Notes under the pieces: model-generated
The model's database searches: none
The model's input: only the letters and a program-made list of their open reading frames with translations
Told to the model about the DNA's origin: nothing
Made by a program: the position numbers and the translations under genes
Shown here: piece by piece, positions 51,811 to 60,357 of the stretch
Position numbering within the stretch: the first letter of the stretch is position 1
Layout of the letters: every line of letters starts with the position of its first letter
Assembly (NCBI GenBank): GCA_964399635.1
Contig: CAYNRU010000001.1
Span: forward strand, 1-64,000
DNA: 64,000 bases
DNA from: UBA4615 sp964399635
GTDB taxonomy: Bacteria; Pseudomonadota; Gammaproteobacteria; Burkholderiales; Burkholderiaceae_E
Reading direction: 5' to 3'

Positions 51811-53670
51811 ATGCGCCCCAGCTCCACCGTCCCGCCGCCCGCCGCCTCCCGCCCGCCGACCCGCAGCGACTGGGAGACGCTCCGGAGCCTCTTCCCCTAC
51901 CTGTGGGACTACCGCTGGCGGGTGCTCATCGCCGTGGCCTGCCTGGTGGCGGCCAAGGTCGCGGTGGTCGGCGTGCCGGTGCTGCTCAAGCAGATCGTCG
52001 ACCTGCTCGCGCCGGTGGCCGGTGCGCAGGCCGCGCCGCTGATCGCGGTGCCGCTCGGCCTGCTCGCTGCGTACGGCGCGCTGCGGCTCGCCTCCACCCT
52101 GTTCACCGAGCTGCGGGAGTTCGTGTTCGCGCGGGTCACGCAGCGTGCGGTGCGCAACGTCGCGCTGAAGGTCTTCGGGCACCTGCACGGCCTGTCGCTG
52201 CGCTTTCACCTCGACCGCCAGACCGGCGGGCTCACGCGCGACATCGAGCGCGGCACCCGCGGCATCTCCAGCCTGGTGTCGTACACGCTCTACAGCATCC
52301 TGCCGACGCTGGTGGAGATCGGCCTGGTGATCACCTATCTGGTCATCCAGTACGACCCGTGGTTCGCGGCGATCACCGGCGTGGCGCTCGTCTGCTACAT
52401 CGCCTACACCGTGGCGGTCACCGAGTGGCGGACCGAGTTCCGCCGCTCGATGAACGACCTGGACTCCAAGGCCAACATCCGTGCCGTCGACTCGCTGCTC
52501 AACTACGAGACGGTCAAGTACTTCGGCAACGAGGCCTTCGAGGCGCGCCGCTACGACGAGAGCATGCAGCGCTGGGAGCGGGCCGCGGTGCGCAGCCAGA
52601 CCTCGCTGTCGGTGCTGAACGTCGGGCAGGCCTGCATCATCGCGGTCGCGGTCACGCTGATGGTCTGGCGCGCCACCGTGGGCGTGGTCGAGGGCCGCAT
52701 GACCATCGGCGACCTCGTGCTGGTGAACGCCTTCATGATCCAGCTCTACATGCCGCTGAACTTCCTGGGCGTGCTGTACCGCGAGATCAAGCAGAGCCTC
52801 GCGGACATGGAGCGGCTGTTCGGGCTGCTCGACGCCAACCGCGAGGTCGACGACGCGCCAGGCGCCGGCGTGCTGGCGTTGCACGCCGCGCCGGAGCTGC
52901 GCTTCGAGCGTGTGTCGTTCTCGTACGACCCGACGCGCGCGATCCTGCACGAGCTCAGCTTCACGGTGCCGGCGGGCACCACCACCGCGGTGGTCGGCGC
53001 GAGCGGCGCGGGCAAGTCGACGCTCGCGCGCCTGCTGTTCCGGTTCTACGACGTGACCGGCGGCGCGATCACCATCGACGGCCGCGACCTGCGCTCGGTG
53101 ACCCAGCAGAGCCTGCGCGCGGCGATCGGCATCGTGCCGCAGGACACCGTGCTGTTCAACGACAGCCTGCGCTACAACGTCGCCTACGGGCGGCCCGGCG
53201 CGACCGACGCCGAGATCGAGGCGGCGGCGCGCGCCGCGCAGCTGTCGGCGTTCATCGCGTCGCTGCCTGCGGGCTGGGAGACGCCGGTCGGCGAGCGCGG
53301 CCTGAAGCTGTCGGGCGGCGAGAAGCAGCGGGTGGCCATCGCCCGGATGCTGCTCAAGAACCCGCCGGTGCTGGTGCTCGACGAAGCCACCTCGGCGCTC
53401 GACTCGCGCAACGAGGCGGCGATCCAGGAGGCGCTGCGCGCGGTGGCCGCCCACCGCACGACCCTGGTGATCGCGCACCGGCTCTCCACCATCGTCGACG
53501 CCGACCAGATCCTGGTGCTCGACGCGGGCCGCATCGTCGAGCGCGGCCACCACGAGGAGCTGCTCGCGCGCGGCGGGCGCTACGCCGAGCTGTGGGCGAT
53601 GCAGGCCCGCGAGGAGAGCGAGCCGCCGCTGGCCGCCGGGCCCTCCGCGGCGGAGTCGCTGACGGTGTAG
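51811..53670 (+). CDS. ATM1-type ABC exporter
   Basis: A 619-residue half-transporter: six membrane spans at about 40-330 and an ATPase domain at about 370-600. The NBD has Walker A GASGAGKST, signature LSGGEKQRVAIARMLL and D-loop TSALDSRNE. The N-terminal WETLRSLFPYLWDYRWRV and MNDLDSKANIRAVDSLLNYETVKYFGNE match Atm1/HMT1 exporters of glutathione-bound metals or persulfides. It works as a homodimer. No operon partner is seen. Confidence 0.92.
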   Translation: MRPSSTVPPPAASRPPTRSDWETLRSLFPYLWDYRWRVLIAVACLVAAKVAVVGVPVLLKQIVDLLAPVAGAQAAPLIAVPLGLLAAYGALRLASTLFTELREFVFARVTQRAVRNVALKVFGHLHGLSLRFHLDRQTGGLTRDIERGTRGISSLVSYTLYSILPTLVEIGLVITYLVIQYDPWFAAITGVALVCYIAYTVAVTEWRTEFRRSMNDLDSKANIRAVDSLLNYETVKYFGNEAFEARRYDESMQRWERAAVRSQTSLSVLNVGQACIIAVAVTLMVWRATVGVVEGRMTIGDLVLVNAFMIQLYMPLNFLGVLYREIKQSLADMERLFGLLDANREVDDAPGAGVLALHAAPELRFERVSFSYDPTRAILHELSFTVPAGTTTAVVGASGAGKSTLARLLFRFYDVTGGAITIDGRDLRSVTQQSLRAAIGIVPQDTVLFNDSLRYNVAYGRPGATDAEIEAAARAAQLSAFIASLPAGWETPVGERGLKLSGGEKQRVAIARMLLKNPPVLVLDEATSALDSRNEAAIQEALRAVAAHRTTLVIAHRLSTIVDADQILVLDAGRIVERGHHEELLARGGRYAELWAMQAREESEPPLAAGPSAAESLTV

Positions 53671-53671
53671 G

Positions 53672-53687
53672 CGCGGCGCGCGCCGCG
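53672..53687. terminator. GC palindrome after ATM1-type gene
   Basis: CGCGGCGCGCGCCGCG is a perfect 16-base palindrome directly after the stop codon. It could fold as a hairpin and end both convergent genes, but high G+C makes chance palindromes common here. Confidence 0.35.
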
Positions 53688-53776
53688 ACTCTTCGACACG
53701 CTCGCCAGGATGCTGCCGCTGCGCGCGGCCACCGCGCGGGCCCGTGGCGTGGCCGCCGCCGGACGGCAGGCCGCGC

Positions 53777-54565
53777 TCAGCGGTCCAGGATCTGGCTCAG
53801 GAACTGCTTGCTGCGCTCGTTCTGCGGGTTGCTGAAGAACGCCTCGGGCGTGTTCTGCTCGACGATCTCGCCGCGGTCCATGAAGATCACCCGGTCGGCG
53901 ACCGCCCGCGCAAAGCCCATCTCATGGGTCACGACAAGCATCGTCATCCCCTCGCGCGCCAGGTCGATCATGGTGTCGAGCACCTCCTTGACCATCTCGG
54001 GGTCGAGGGCCGAGGTCGGCTCGTCGAACAGCATGATCGAGGGGTTCATGCACAGTGCCCGCGCGATCGCGACCCGCTGCTGCTGCCCGCCCGACAGCTG
54101 GCCGGGGTACTTGGGCGCCTGCTCCCTGATGCGCACGCGCTCGAGGTACTTCATCGCCGTCGCCTCGGCCTGCGCCTTGCTCTGCTTCTTGACCCACATC
54201 GGCGCGAGCGTGCAGTTGTCCAGCACGGACAGGTGCGGGAACAGGTTGAAGTGCTGGAACACCATGCCGACGTCGGAGCGGATCGTGTCGATGTTCTTGA
54301 GGTCGTCGGTGAGCGCGATGCCGTTGACGACGATGTCGCCCTTCTGGTGCTGCTCGAGCCGGTTGATGCAGCGGATCAGCGTCGACTTGCCCGACCCCGA
54401 CGGGCCGCAGACCACGATCCGCTCGCCGCGTGCCACCGTCAGGTCGATGTTCTTGAGCACCTGGAAATCACCGAACCACTTGTTCAGGCCGGTGATGGCG
54501 ATCGCGGGCTTACCGCCCTCGTCGATCCGGGCGGTGGGGGCTGCGGTCGGGGCGACTGCGCTCAT
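53777..54565 (-). CDS. aapP: Polar amino-acid ABC ATPase (AapP/GlnQ-type)
   Basis: A 262-residue ATPase. Walker A GPSGSGKST is at 54-62, signature LSGGQQQRVAIARALC, Walker B IMLFDEPTSALDPE, and H-switch THEMGFAR. It energises the amino-acid importer with the two permeases and the receptor encoded beside it; it is last in the operon, 25 bases after the second permease. The match to AapP of the general L-amino-acid system is good, and the extended N-terminus (first 20 residues) is not in the core fold. Confidence 0.93.
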   Translation of the reverse strand: MSAVAPTAAPTARIDEGGKPAIAITGLNKWFGDFQVLKNIDLTVARGERIVVCGPSGSGKSTLIRCINRLEQHQKGDIVVNGIALTDDLKNIDTIRSDVGMVFQHFNLFPHLSVLDNCTLAPMWVKKQSKAQAEATAMKYLERVRIREQAPKYPGQLSGGQQQRVAIARALCMNPSIMLFDEPTSALDPEMVKEVLDTMIDLAREGMTMLVVTHEMGFARAVADRVIFMDRGEIVEQNTPEAFFSNPQNERSKQFLSQILDR

Positions 54566-54590
54566 CGGGTATTCCTCGGGGATCGGACGA

Positions 54591-55712
54591 TCAGTGGTGG
54601 CCGCGGGCCAGATCGCGCTCCAGCCACTGGCTGTACTTGGACATCGCGAAGCAGAAGATCCAGTAGACCAGGATCGAGAACAGGAAGGCTTCGATGAAGT
54701 ACTTCTTCCAGGAGAAGTCGGTTTCGACCGACTTCTTCACCGCGTAGGCGAAGTCGTAGATCGCGATGATCACCACCAGCGAGGTGTCCTTGAACACCGA
54801 GATGAAGCTGTTGACGATCGGCGGGATCGAGATCTTAAGGCTCTGGGGCAGGATGACCAGCAGCATCATCTTCCAGTAGGGCAGGCCGAGCGCCTGCGCC
54901 GCCTCGTATTGGCCCTTGGGCACGGCCTGCAGGCCACCGCGCACCGCCTCGGCGAGGTAGGCCGCGATGAACAGGATGATCGCGACCTGAGCGCGCAGCA
55001 GCTGGTCGATCCGCACGCCCTCGGGCAGGAACAGCGCGAACATCACGCTCGCCATGAACAGCACCGTGATCAGCGGCACGCCGCGGACCACCTCGATGTA
55101 GATCACCGAGAACGAGCGGATGATCGGCAAGGAGCTGCGCCGCCCCAGCGCGAGCAGCACGCCCAGCGGGAAGGCGAACGCGATGCCGAAGATCGCCAGG
55201 ATCAGCGTGACCGGCAGCCCGCCCCACAGCTCGGAGCGCACCGGCTGCAGGCCGAGCCCGCCGCCCATCAGCCAGAACGTCACCGCGATGCCGGCCATCC
55301 AGATCAGCGCGAGCGCCGGGCGCCAGAACACCTTGAACGCGGACACCACCAGCAGCCCCGTCAGCACGAAGATCGCGATCGCCGGACGCCATTGCTGGTC
55401 GAAGGGGTAGACCCCGAACATCATGAAGCGGAACTTCTCCCAGACCACGGCCCAGCAGGCGCCCTGCCCGCGTACCGCGTCGCAGGCCGCCAGCGGCTGC
55501 TTTCCCCAGACCGCGTTGAACACCAGCCAATTGAGCGCGGGCGGCACCACGTAGGCGAGCACGGCCAGCGTCAGCAGCGTGACCGCGCCGTTGGCGGGGG
55601 TCGAGAACAGGTTGGTGCGGACCCAGGCGAGCGGGCCGCGGCCGGCGTCGGGCCGCGCCATCGGCAGGGCGACAGGCTCGGCGGCGGCGCTCGAGGGGGT
55701 GCCGTTCGACAT
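54591..55712 (-). CDS. aapM: General L-amino-acid ABC permease (AapM)
   Basis: A 373-residue permease of the HisMQ group with the long AapM-type N-terminal region, including the WGKQPLAACDAVRGQGACWAVV segment between early spans. The coupling EAA motif AEAVRGGLQAVPKGQYEAAQALGL is clear, and FKDTSLVVIIAIYD precedes the last spans. ATG at 55712 opens MSNGTPSS. It starts 11 bases after the AapQ-type gene and pairs with it to form the heterodimeric channel. Confidence 0.92.
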   Translation of the reverse strand: MSNGTPSSAAAEPVALPMARPDAGRGPLAWVRTNLFSTPANGAVTLLTLAVLAYVVPPALNWLVFNAVWGKQPLAACDAVRGQGACWAVVWEKFRFMMFGVYPFDQQWRPAIAIFVLTGLLVVSAFKVFWRPALALIWMAGIAVTFWLMGGGLGLQPVRSELWGGLPVTLILAIFGIAFAFPLGVLLALGRRSSLPIIRSFSVIYIEVVRGVPLITVLFMASVMFALFLPEGVRIDQLLRAQVAIILFIAAYLAEAVRGGLQAVPKGQYEAAQALGLPYWKMMLLVILPQSLKISIPPIVNSFISVFKDTSLVVIIAIYDFAYAVKKSVETDFSWKKYFIEAFLFSILVYWIFCFAMSKYSQWLERDLARGHH

Positions 55713-55723
55713 GTGTCCGGCTC

Positions 55724-56866
55724 CTAACGCTCGACCAGCCGGACGCGGTCGTTGTACCAGTTCATGAACAGCGAGATCGACAGGCTGATCGTCAGGTAGA
55801 CCGCCATCAGGATCGCGATCGCCTCGATCGCCTGTCCGGTCTGGTTCATGGTCGTGTTGGCGACCGCCACCAGGTCCGGATAGCCGATCGCGACCGCCAG
55901 CGACGAGTTCTTGGCGAGGTTCAGGTACTGGCTGGTCATTGGCGGGATGATCACGCGCAGCGCCTGCGGCAGCGTGATCAGCCTGAGCCGCTGGCCCGGC
56001 GTGAGGCCAAGCGCCATCGCCGCCTCGCCCTGGCCACGGTCGACCGCCAGGATGCCGGCGCGGACCACCTCGGCGATGAAGGCCGCGGTGTAGGTCGACA
56101 GCCCCAGCAGCAGCGCGGTGAACTCGGGCGAGATGACCCGTCCCCCCTGGAAGTCGAAGCCCGACAGCTCCGGAATCTCGAGCTGCGTGGGTGCGCCGAG
56201 CGCCGCCCAGGCGAGCAGCGGCAGGCCCAGCACCAGCGCCAGCGACGGCCAGCCGACCGGCAGCTGGCGACCCGTGGCGATCTGCCTGCGCCGTGCGTAG
56301 CCACGCCACAGGTAGGCGAGCACGACTCCGGCGATCAGCGCCCAGCCCGCCGCGGACCATGCCGCATGCTCGGCCGGCCATGCGACACGGAACCCGCGCT
56401 GGCTGACGAACAGCCAGCCGCCGACCTCGATCGATTCCCTAACCGGCGGCAGCAGCTCGGTGAAGATGCCGTACCAGACGAACAGCTGCAGCAGCAGCGG
56501 CACGTTGCGCATCACCTCCACGTAGGCCGATGCGAGCCTGGCCAGCAGCCAGTTGGTGGAAAGCCGCGCGATGCCGATCAGGGTGCCGAGGATCGTCGCG
56601 AACAGGATGCCCAGCGCGGCGACCACCAGCGTGTTGATCAGCCCCACCAGGAAGGCCCGGGCATAGGAGTCCGAGGCCTGGAAGGCGATGTGCTTCTCGG
56701 CGATCTCGAAGCCAGCCTCGCGCGACAGAAACGCGAAGCCCACCTGGATCTGGCGGGTTTCGAGGTTGTGCAGGGTGTTGGAGATCAGGTACCAGCCCAG
56801 GCCGACCACGCCGGCCAGCAGCAGGGCCTGATAGAGAATGTTTCGGACGCGCTCGCTGCGGAACAT
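55724..56866 (-). CDS. aapQ: General L-amino-acid ABC permease (AapQ)
   Basis: A 380-residue HisMQ-group permease with the AapQ-type extension. YLISNTLHNLETRQIQVGFAFLSREAGFEI near the start, AEVVRAGILAVDRGQGEAAMALGLTPGQRL (EAA motif) and LNLAKNSSLAVAIGYPDLV are typical. It follows the receptor gene after a 72-base gap that contains a perfect hairpin, as often seen where the receptor is made in excess. Confidence 0.92.
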   Translation of the reverse strand: MFRSERVRNILYQALLLAGVVGLGWYLISNTLHNLETRQIQVGFAFLSREAGFEIAEKHIAFQASDSYARAFLVGLINTLVVAALGILFATILGTLIGIARLSTNWLLARLASAYVEVMRNVPLLLQLFVWYGIFTELLPPVRESIEVGGWLFVSQRGFRVAWPAEHAAWSAAGWALIAGVVLAYLWRGYARRRQIATGRQLPVGWPSLALVLGLPLLAWAALGAPTQLEIPELSGFDFQGGRVISPEFTALLLGLSTYTAAFIAEVVRAGILAVDRGQGEAAMALGLTPGQRLRLITLPQALRVIIPPMTSQYLNLAKNSSLAVAIGYPDLVAVANTTMNQTGQAIEAIAILMAVYLTISLSISLFMNWYNDRVRLVER

Positions 56867-56889
56867 TCGATGATCCCCGGTTCGGTCCG

Positions 56890-56925
56890 CGAGGACCGCG
56901 GCACCCGCGTGTGCCGCGGTCCTCG
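56890..56925 (-). terminator. Perfect hairpin between aapJ and aapQ
   Basis: CGAGGACCGCGGCAC (56890-56904) pairs perfectly with GTGCCGCGGTCCTCG (56911-56925), a 15-bp stem with a 6-base loop. It lies after the receptor gene and before the permease genes, so it probably protects the receptor message or terminates part of the transcripts. There is no T-run. Confidence 0.7.
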
Positions 56926-56938
56926 GATGCTCAGACTA

Positions 56939-57964
56939 TCAGCGGATCGGCGGCGCGTACATGAGTCCGTCGTCCTTCCACAGCGCGTTCTGGCCGCGCT
57001 CGATCCCAAGCGGACCGATGTTGCGCGTGTACATCTCGCCGTAGTTGCCGACCGACTTCACCGCACGGACCAGCCAGTCGTTGTCCAGGCCCAGGCCCTT
57101 GCCGACGTCTCCGGACGTGCCGACCAGACGCTGGACCGGCGGCTCCTTGCTCTCGGCCTTCATCTTGTCGACGTTGGCCGCGGTGACGCCGTACTCCTCG
57201 GCCTCGATCAGCCCGAACAGCGTCCAGCGCACGATCGTGAAGAACTCCCAGTCGCCGCGGCGGATCATCGGGCCGAGCGGCTCCTTGGAGATCGCATCCG
57301 GCAGCACGACGTAGTCGTCCTTGTTCGCGGCCTTCAGGCGCGTCGCGGCGAGGCCCGAGATGTCGGTCGTGTAGACGTCGCAGCGGCCGGCGAAGAAGGC
57401 CTGCTCGATCTGGTTCAGCTCGGCGATCACCACCGGCTTGAACGTCATCTTCTTGGTGCGGAAGTAGTCGCTCAGGTTCAGCTCGGTGGTGGTGCCCGGC
57501 TGCACGCAGACCGTGGCGCCGTTGAGCTGCGAGGCGCGCTTGATGTTGGCCGACTTCTTCACCATGAAGCCCTGGCCGTCGTAGAACAGGGTGCCTGCGA
57601 ACACCGAACCCATCGTCGCGTCGCGCGACGAGGTCCAGGTGGTGTTGCGCGACAGCATGTCGACCTCGCCGGACTGCAGCGCGGTGAACCGGTTCTGCGC
57701 GTTGGTCGGCACGTACTGGACCTTGTTCGGGTCGCCGAGGATGACGGCTGCGACCGCCCTGCAGAAGTCGGCGTCGAGGCCGGTCCACTTGCCCTGCGCG
57801 TCCGGCGCGGAGAAGCCCAGCAGCCCGGTGTTCACGCCGCAGCGGAGCACCCCCTTGGACTTGATGGCGTCCATCGTGGGGCCGGCCGAGGCCGACAGCG
57901 GGGCGAGGGCGGGGACTGCGATCGCGGCGGCGATGGCGAGTCGGCGGAACCAGGTCTGCTTCAT
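56939..57964 (-). CDS. aapJ: General L-amino-acid ABC receptor (AapJ)
   Basis: A 341-residue periplasmic receptor. The signal peptide covers residues 1-23 (cut after SASA). GVLRCGVNTGLLGFSAPD, TGLDADFCRAVAAVILGD, LSRNTTWTSSRDAT and the C-terminal GIERGQNALWKDDGLMYAPPI match AapJ of the broad L-amino-acid importer. ATG at 57964 gives the signal peptide; an earlier in-frame start at 58012 would not. It is the first gene of the operon and faces away from the NUDIX gene. Confidence 0.93.
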   Translation of the reverse strand: MKQTWFRRLAIAAAIAVPALAPLSASAGPTMDAIKSKGVLRCGVNTGLLGFSAPDAQGKWTGLDADFCRAVAAVILGDPNKVQYVPTNAQNRFTALQSGEVDMLSRNTTWTSSRDATMGSVFAGTLFYDGQGFMVKKSANIKRASQLNGATVCVQPGTTTELNLSDYFRTKKMTFKPVVIAELNQIEQAFFAGRCDVYTTDISGLAATRLKAANKDDYVVLPDAISKEPLGPMIRRGDWEFFTIVRWTLFGLIEAEEYGVTAANVDKMKAESKEPPVQRLVGTSGDVGKGLGLDNDWLVRAVKSVGNYGEMYTRNIGPLGIERGQNALWKDDGLMYAPPIR

Positions 57965-58172
57965 GTGCGGCGCTCCAACGGGGCGTGTGTGGGGGGGATT
58001 CCGCGAGTCCATACCGAAAACACGGTACCGGCCTGCGGGGTGGCGGCGAGTCTACGTGCATTCGTCGCGGCGGTACAAGAAGCCCCCAGGGAGGCTTCGA
58101 GTGCTGGGCATGCCTCGCGACGGGCCGGCCGTGACCGTGCTGCACCGCCGCATCGCGTCCGGGCGCCGCTGG

Positions 58173-58178
58173 TAAAAT
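58173..58178 (+). promoter_or_regulatory. -10 hexamer of NUDIX gene
   Basis: TAAAAT in GGTAAAATCG is the best -10 in the gap; no convincing -35 is present. The expected start of transcription falls at or next to the ATG at 58186, so the message may be leaderless. Confidence 0.45.
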
Positions 58179-58185
58179 CGCCTTG

Positions 58186-59082
58186 ATGACTTCCGCCTTC
58201 GCGTCGCCCGGCCCGGGCGAGCCTCCCCCCGCGCCATCGCCCCGTCCCGCCGCCAGCCTCGTGCTGCTGCGCGACGGCCCCTCCGGCATCGAGGCGTTGC
58301 TGCTCGAGCGCCCGCGCGAGGACACGGTGCTGGCCGGCGCCCATGTGTTCCCGGGCGGCAAGCTCGATCGGCAGGACTCCGACCACGAGTCGCTGTCGCG
58401 CGTCGACGCCACCCTCGAGCATCTGCACGCCCGGCTCGGCGAGCCCGAGCTCGGCCCGCGCGAGGCCGCGGCGCTGTTCGTCGCGGCGATCCGCGAGGCC
58501 TTCGAGGAGACCGGGGTGCTGCTCGCCCGCGACATCGACGAGCCGCTCGCCGTGCGTGCCCGCGCGCTGCGGCGCGAGGGCTTCTCGTTCGGCAAGATGA
58601 TGGAGCGGCTGGACCTGCGGCTCGATCCCGCGCTCATGCAGCCGTGGTCGCGCTGGGTCACCCCGATCGTGCCCGCGATGATGCGCAAGCGCTTCGACAC
58701 GCGCTTCTTCGTCGCGCGCCTGCCCCACGGCCAGAATGCCGAGCCGGATCCGCGCGAGGCGGTCGCGGCCGACTGGATGACGCCGCGCGACGCGCTGCTG
58801 CGCTACCAGGCCGGCACCATCGACCTGGCGGCGCCGCAGATCATGACGCTCGCGCACATGACCCGCTTCGCCGACGTCGCCGCGACCCTGGCCGAGGCGG
58901 CGACGCGCCCGCCGCCGGTGATCCGCCCCGAGCCCTACGAGACCGCCACCGGGCGGGTGATCTGCTATCCCGGCGACCCGGACCATCCGGTGCCGCATCG
59001 CGCGATGCCCGGCCCGACGCGGCTGCTGTTCGAGAACGGGCGCTTCCGCCCGCCCGCGGGCCTCGACGCCTGGTTCGACTGA
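58186..59082 (+). CDS. NUDIX hydrolase, NUDT19-like
   Basis: A 298-residue hydrolase with a split Nudix box: GAHVFPGGKLD (about 51-61), a 40-residue insert, then AIREAFEETGVLL (101-113) holding the REAFEE metal-binding helix. A long insert inside the box marks the NUDT19/CoA-diphosphatase-like group, which may act on CoA or acyl-CoA. ATG at 58186 is used; the TTG three bases earlier adds one residue. It runs 17 bases ahead of the dehydrogenase gene. Confidence 0.87.
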   Translation: MTSAFASPGPGEPPPAPSPRPAASLVLLRDGPSGIEALLLERPREDTVLAGAHVFPGGKLDRQDSDHESLSRVDATLEHLHARLGEPELGPREAAALFVAAIREAFEETGVLLARDIDEPLAVRARALRREGFSFGKMMERLDLRLDPALMQPWSRWVTPIVPAMMRKRFDTRFFVARLPHGQNAEPDPREAVAADWMTPRDALLRYQAGTIDLAAPQIMTLAHMTRFADVAATLAEAATRPPPVIRPEPYETATGRVICYPGDPDHPVPHRAMPGPTRLLFENGRFRPPAGLDAWFD

Positions 59083-59099
59083 AGGAGCGCCACCCCATC

Positions 59100-60167
59100 A
59101 TGAGCACACCCCATCGCATCGCGGTCCTCGCCGGCGACGGCATCGGCAAGGAAGTCATGCCCGAAGGGCTGCGCGTACTGGAAGCGGCGGCGCGGCGCTT
59201 CGGCATCGAGCTGGCCATCGACCACTTCGACTTCGCGAGCTGCGACCACTACGCGCGCCACGGCAAGATGATGCCGGACGACTGGAAGGAACGGATCGGC
59301 GGGCACGACGCCATCTACTTCGGCGCGGTCGGCTGGCCGGACACGGTGCCCGATCACGTGTCGCTGTGGGGCTCGCTGCTGCTGTTTCGCCGCGAGTTCG
59401 ACCAGTACGTGAACCTGCGGCCGGTGCGGCTCATGCCGGGCATCCCGTGCCCGCTCGTCGGGCGCCAGCCGGGCGACATCGACTTCTACGTGGTGCGCGA
59501 GAACACCGAGGGCGAGTACAGCTCGCTCGGCGGGCGCGCCTTCCCGGGTACCGACCGCGAGGTGGTGATCCAGGAGTCGGTCTTCACCCGCCACGGCACC
59601 GACCGCATCATCAAGTACGCGTTCGAGCTGGCGCGCCGGCGCAAGAAGCAGCTGACCTCGGCCACCAAGTCCAACGGCATCTTCATCTCGATGCCCTACT
59701 GGGACGAGCGGGTCGAGGCGGTATCGGCGTCGTACCCGGACGTCGCGGTGAAGAAGTTCCACATCGACATCCTGACCGCCCACTTCGTGCGCAACCCGCA
59801 CTGGTTCGACGTGGTGGTCGCGAGCAACCTGTTCGGCGACATCCTGTCCGACCTCGGCCCGGCCTGCACCGGCACCATCGCCATCGCGCCCTCGGCCAAC
59901 ATCAACCCGGAGCGCAGGTTCCCGTCGCTGTTCGAGCCGGTGCACGGTTCGGCGCCCGACATCTACGGCAAGGGCATCGCCAACCCGATCGGCCAGATCT
60001 GGTCGGGGGCCATGATGCTCGACCACCTCGGCCACAAGGACGCGCACGACGCGATCGTGCGGGCGATCGAGGCGGTGACCGCCGGCGGCCCGCGCACGCC
60101 CGATATGGGCGGCACCGCGAGCACGACCGACGTGGGCCGCGCGATCGAGCAGGCGCTGCTGGGCTGA
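59100..60167 (+). CDS. Tartrate dehydrogenase/decarboxylase-like enzyme
   Basis: A 355-residue enzyme of the isocitrate/isopropylmalate dehydrogenase family. AGDGIGKEVMPEGLRVL starts it, LRPVRLMPG and RENTEGEYSSLGGR bind the substrate, NLFGDILSDLGPACTG and EPVHGSAPDIYGKGIANP complete the metal and NAD site. The pattern is that of TtuC-type tartrate dehydrogenase, which oxidises or decarboxylates tartrate toward glycerate. The neighbouring glycerate 2-kinase supports this. GAAGGAG lies 13-19 bases before the ATG, longer than ideal. Confidence 0.87.
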   Translation: MSTPHRIAVLAGDGIGKEVMPEGLRVLEAAARRFGIELAIDHFDFASCDHYARHGKMMPDDWKERIGGHDAIYFGAVGWPDTVPDHVSLWGSLLLFRREFDQYVNLRPVRLMPGIPCPLVGRQPGDIDFYVVRENTEGEYSSLGGRAFPGTDREVVIQESVFTRHGTDRIIKYAFELARRRKKQLTSATKSNGIFISMPYWDERVEAVSASYPDVAVKKFHIDILTAHFVRNPHWFDVVVASNLFGDILSDLGPACTGTIAIAPSANINPERRFPSLFEPVHGSAPDIYGKGIANPIGQIWSGAMMLDHLGHKDAHDAIVRAIEAVTAGGPRTPDMGGTASTTDVGRAIEQALLG

Positions 60168-60180
60168 ACGACCCCGCCGG

Positions 60181-60210
60181 GGCCTGCGACCGCCGGCACG
60201 GCGGCAGGCC
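60181..60210 (+). terminator. Hairpin after tartrate dehydrogenase gene
   Basis: GGCCTGC (60181-60187) pairs with GCAGGCC (60204-60210); inside lies GCCG-GCA-CGGC. The two-level hairpin starts 13 bases after the stop and may separate this gene from the Bug gene. There is no T-run. Confidence 0.4.
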
Positions 60211-60357
60211 GCGCTCGGCGTCCGGCGGCTCGAGAAACCCCGCTCGCGTGACATGCGTCAAGCGCGGCGGCCGCCGATGCGATAAATTCGCGGCGCCGCG
60301 CCAAACCATGCGCCCGATCGGGCCACCCACCATGGCCGGCGCTCCTTGGAAACATCC

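Noticed and set aside
60248..60261. GTGACATGCGTCAA as a third copy of the GTGA-N6-TCAC repeat
   Set aside because: One arm is broken, no sigma-54 promoter follows, and a single partial match is expected by chance in 64 kb.
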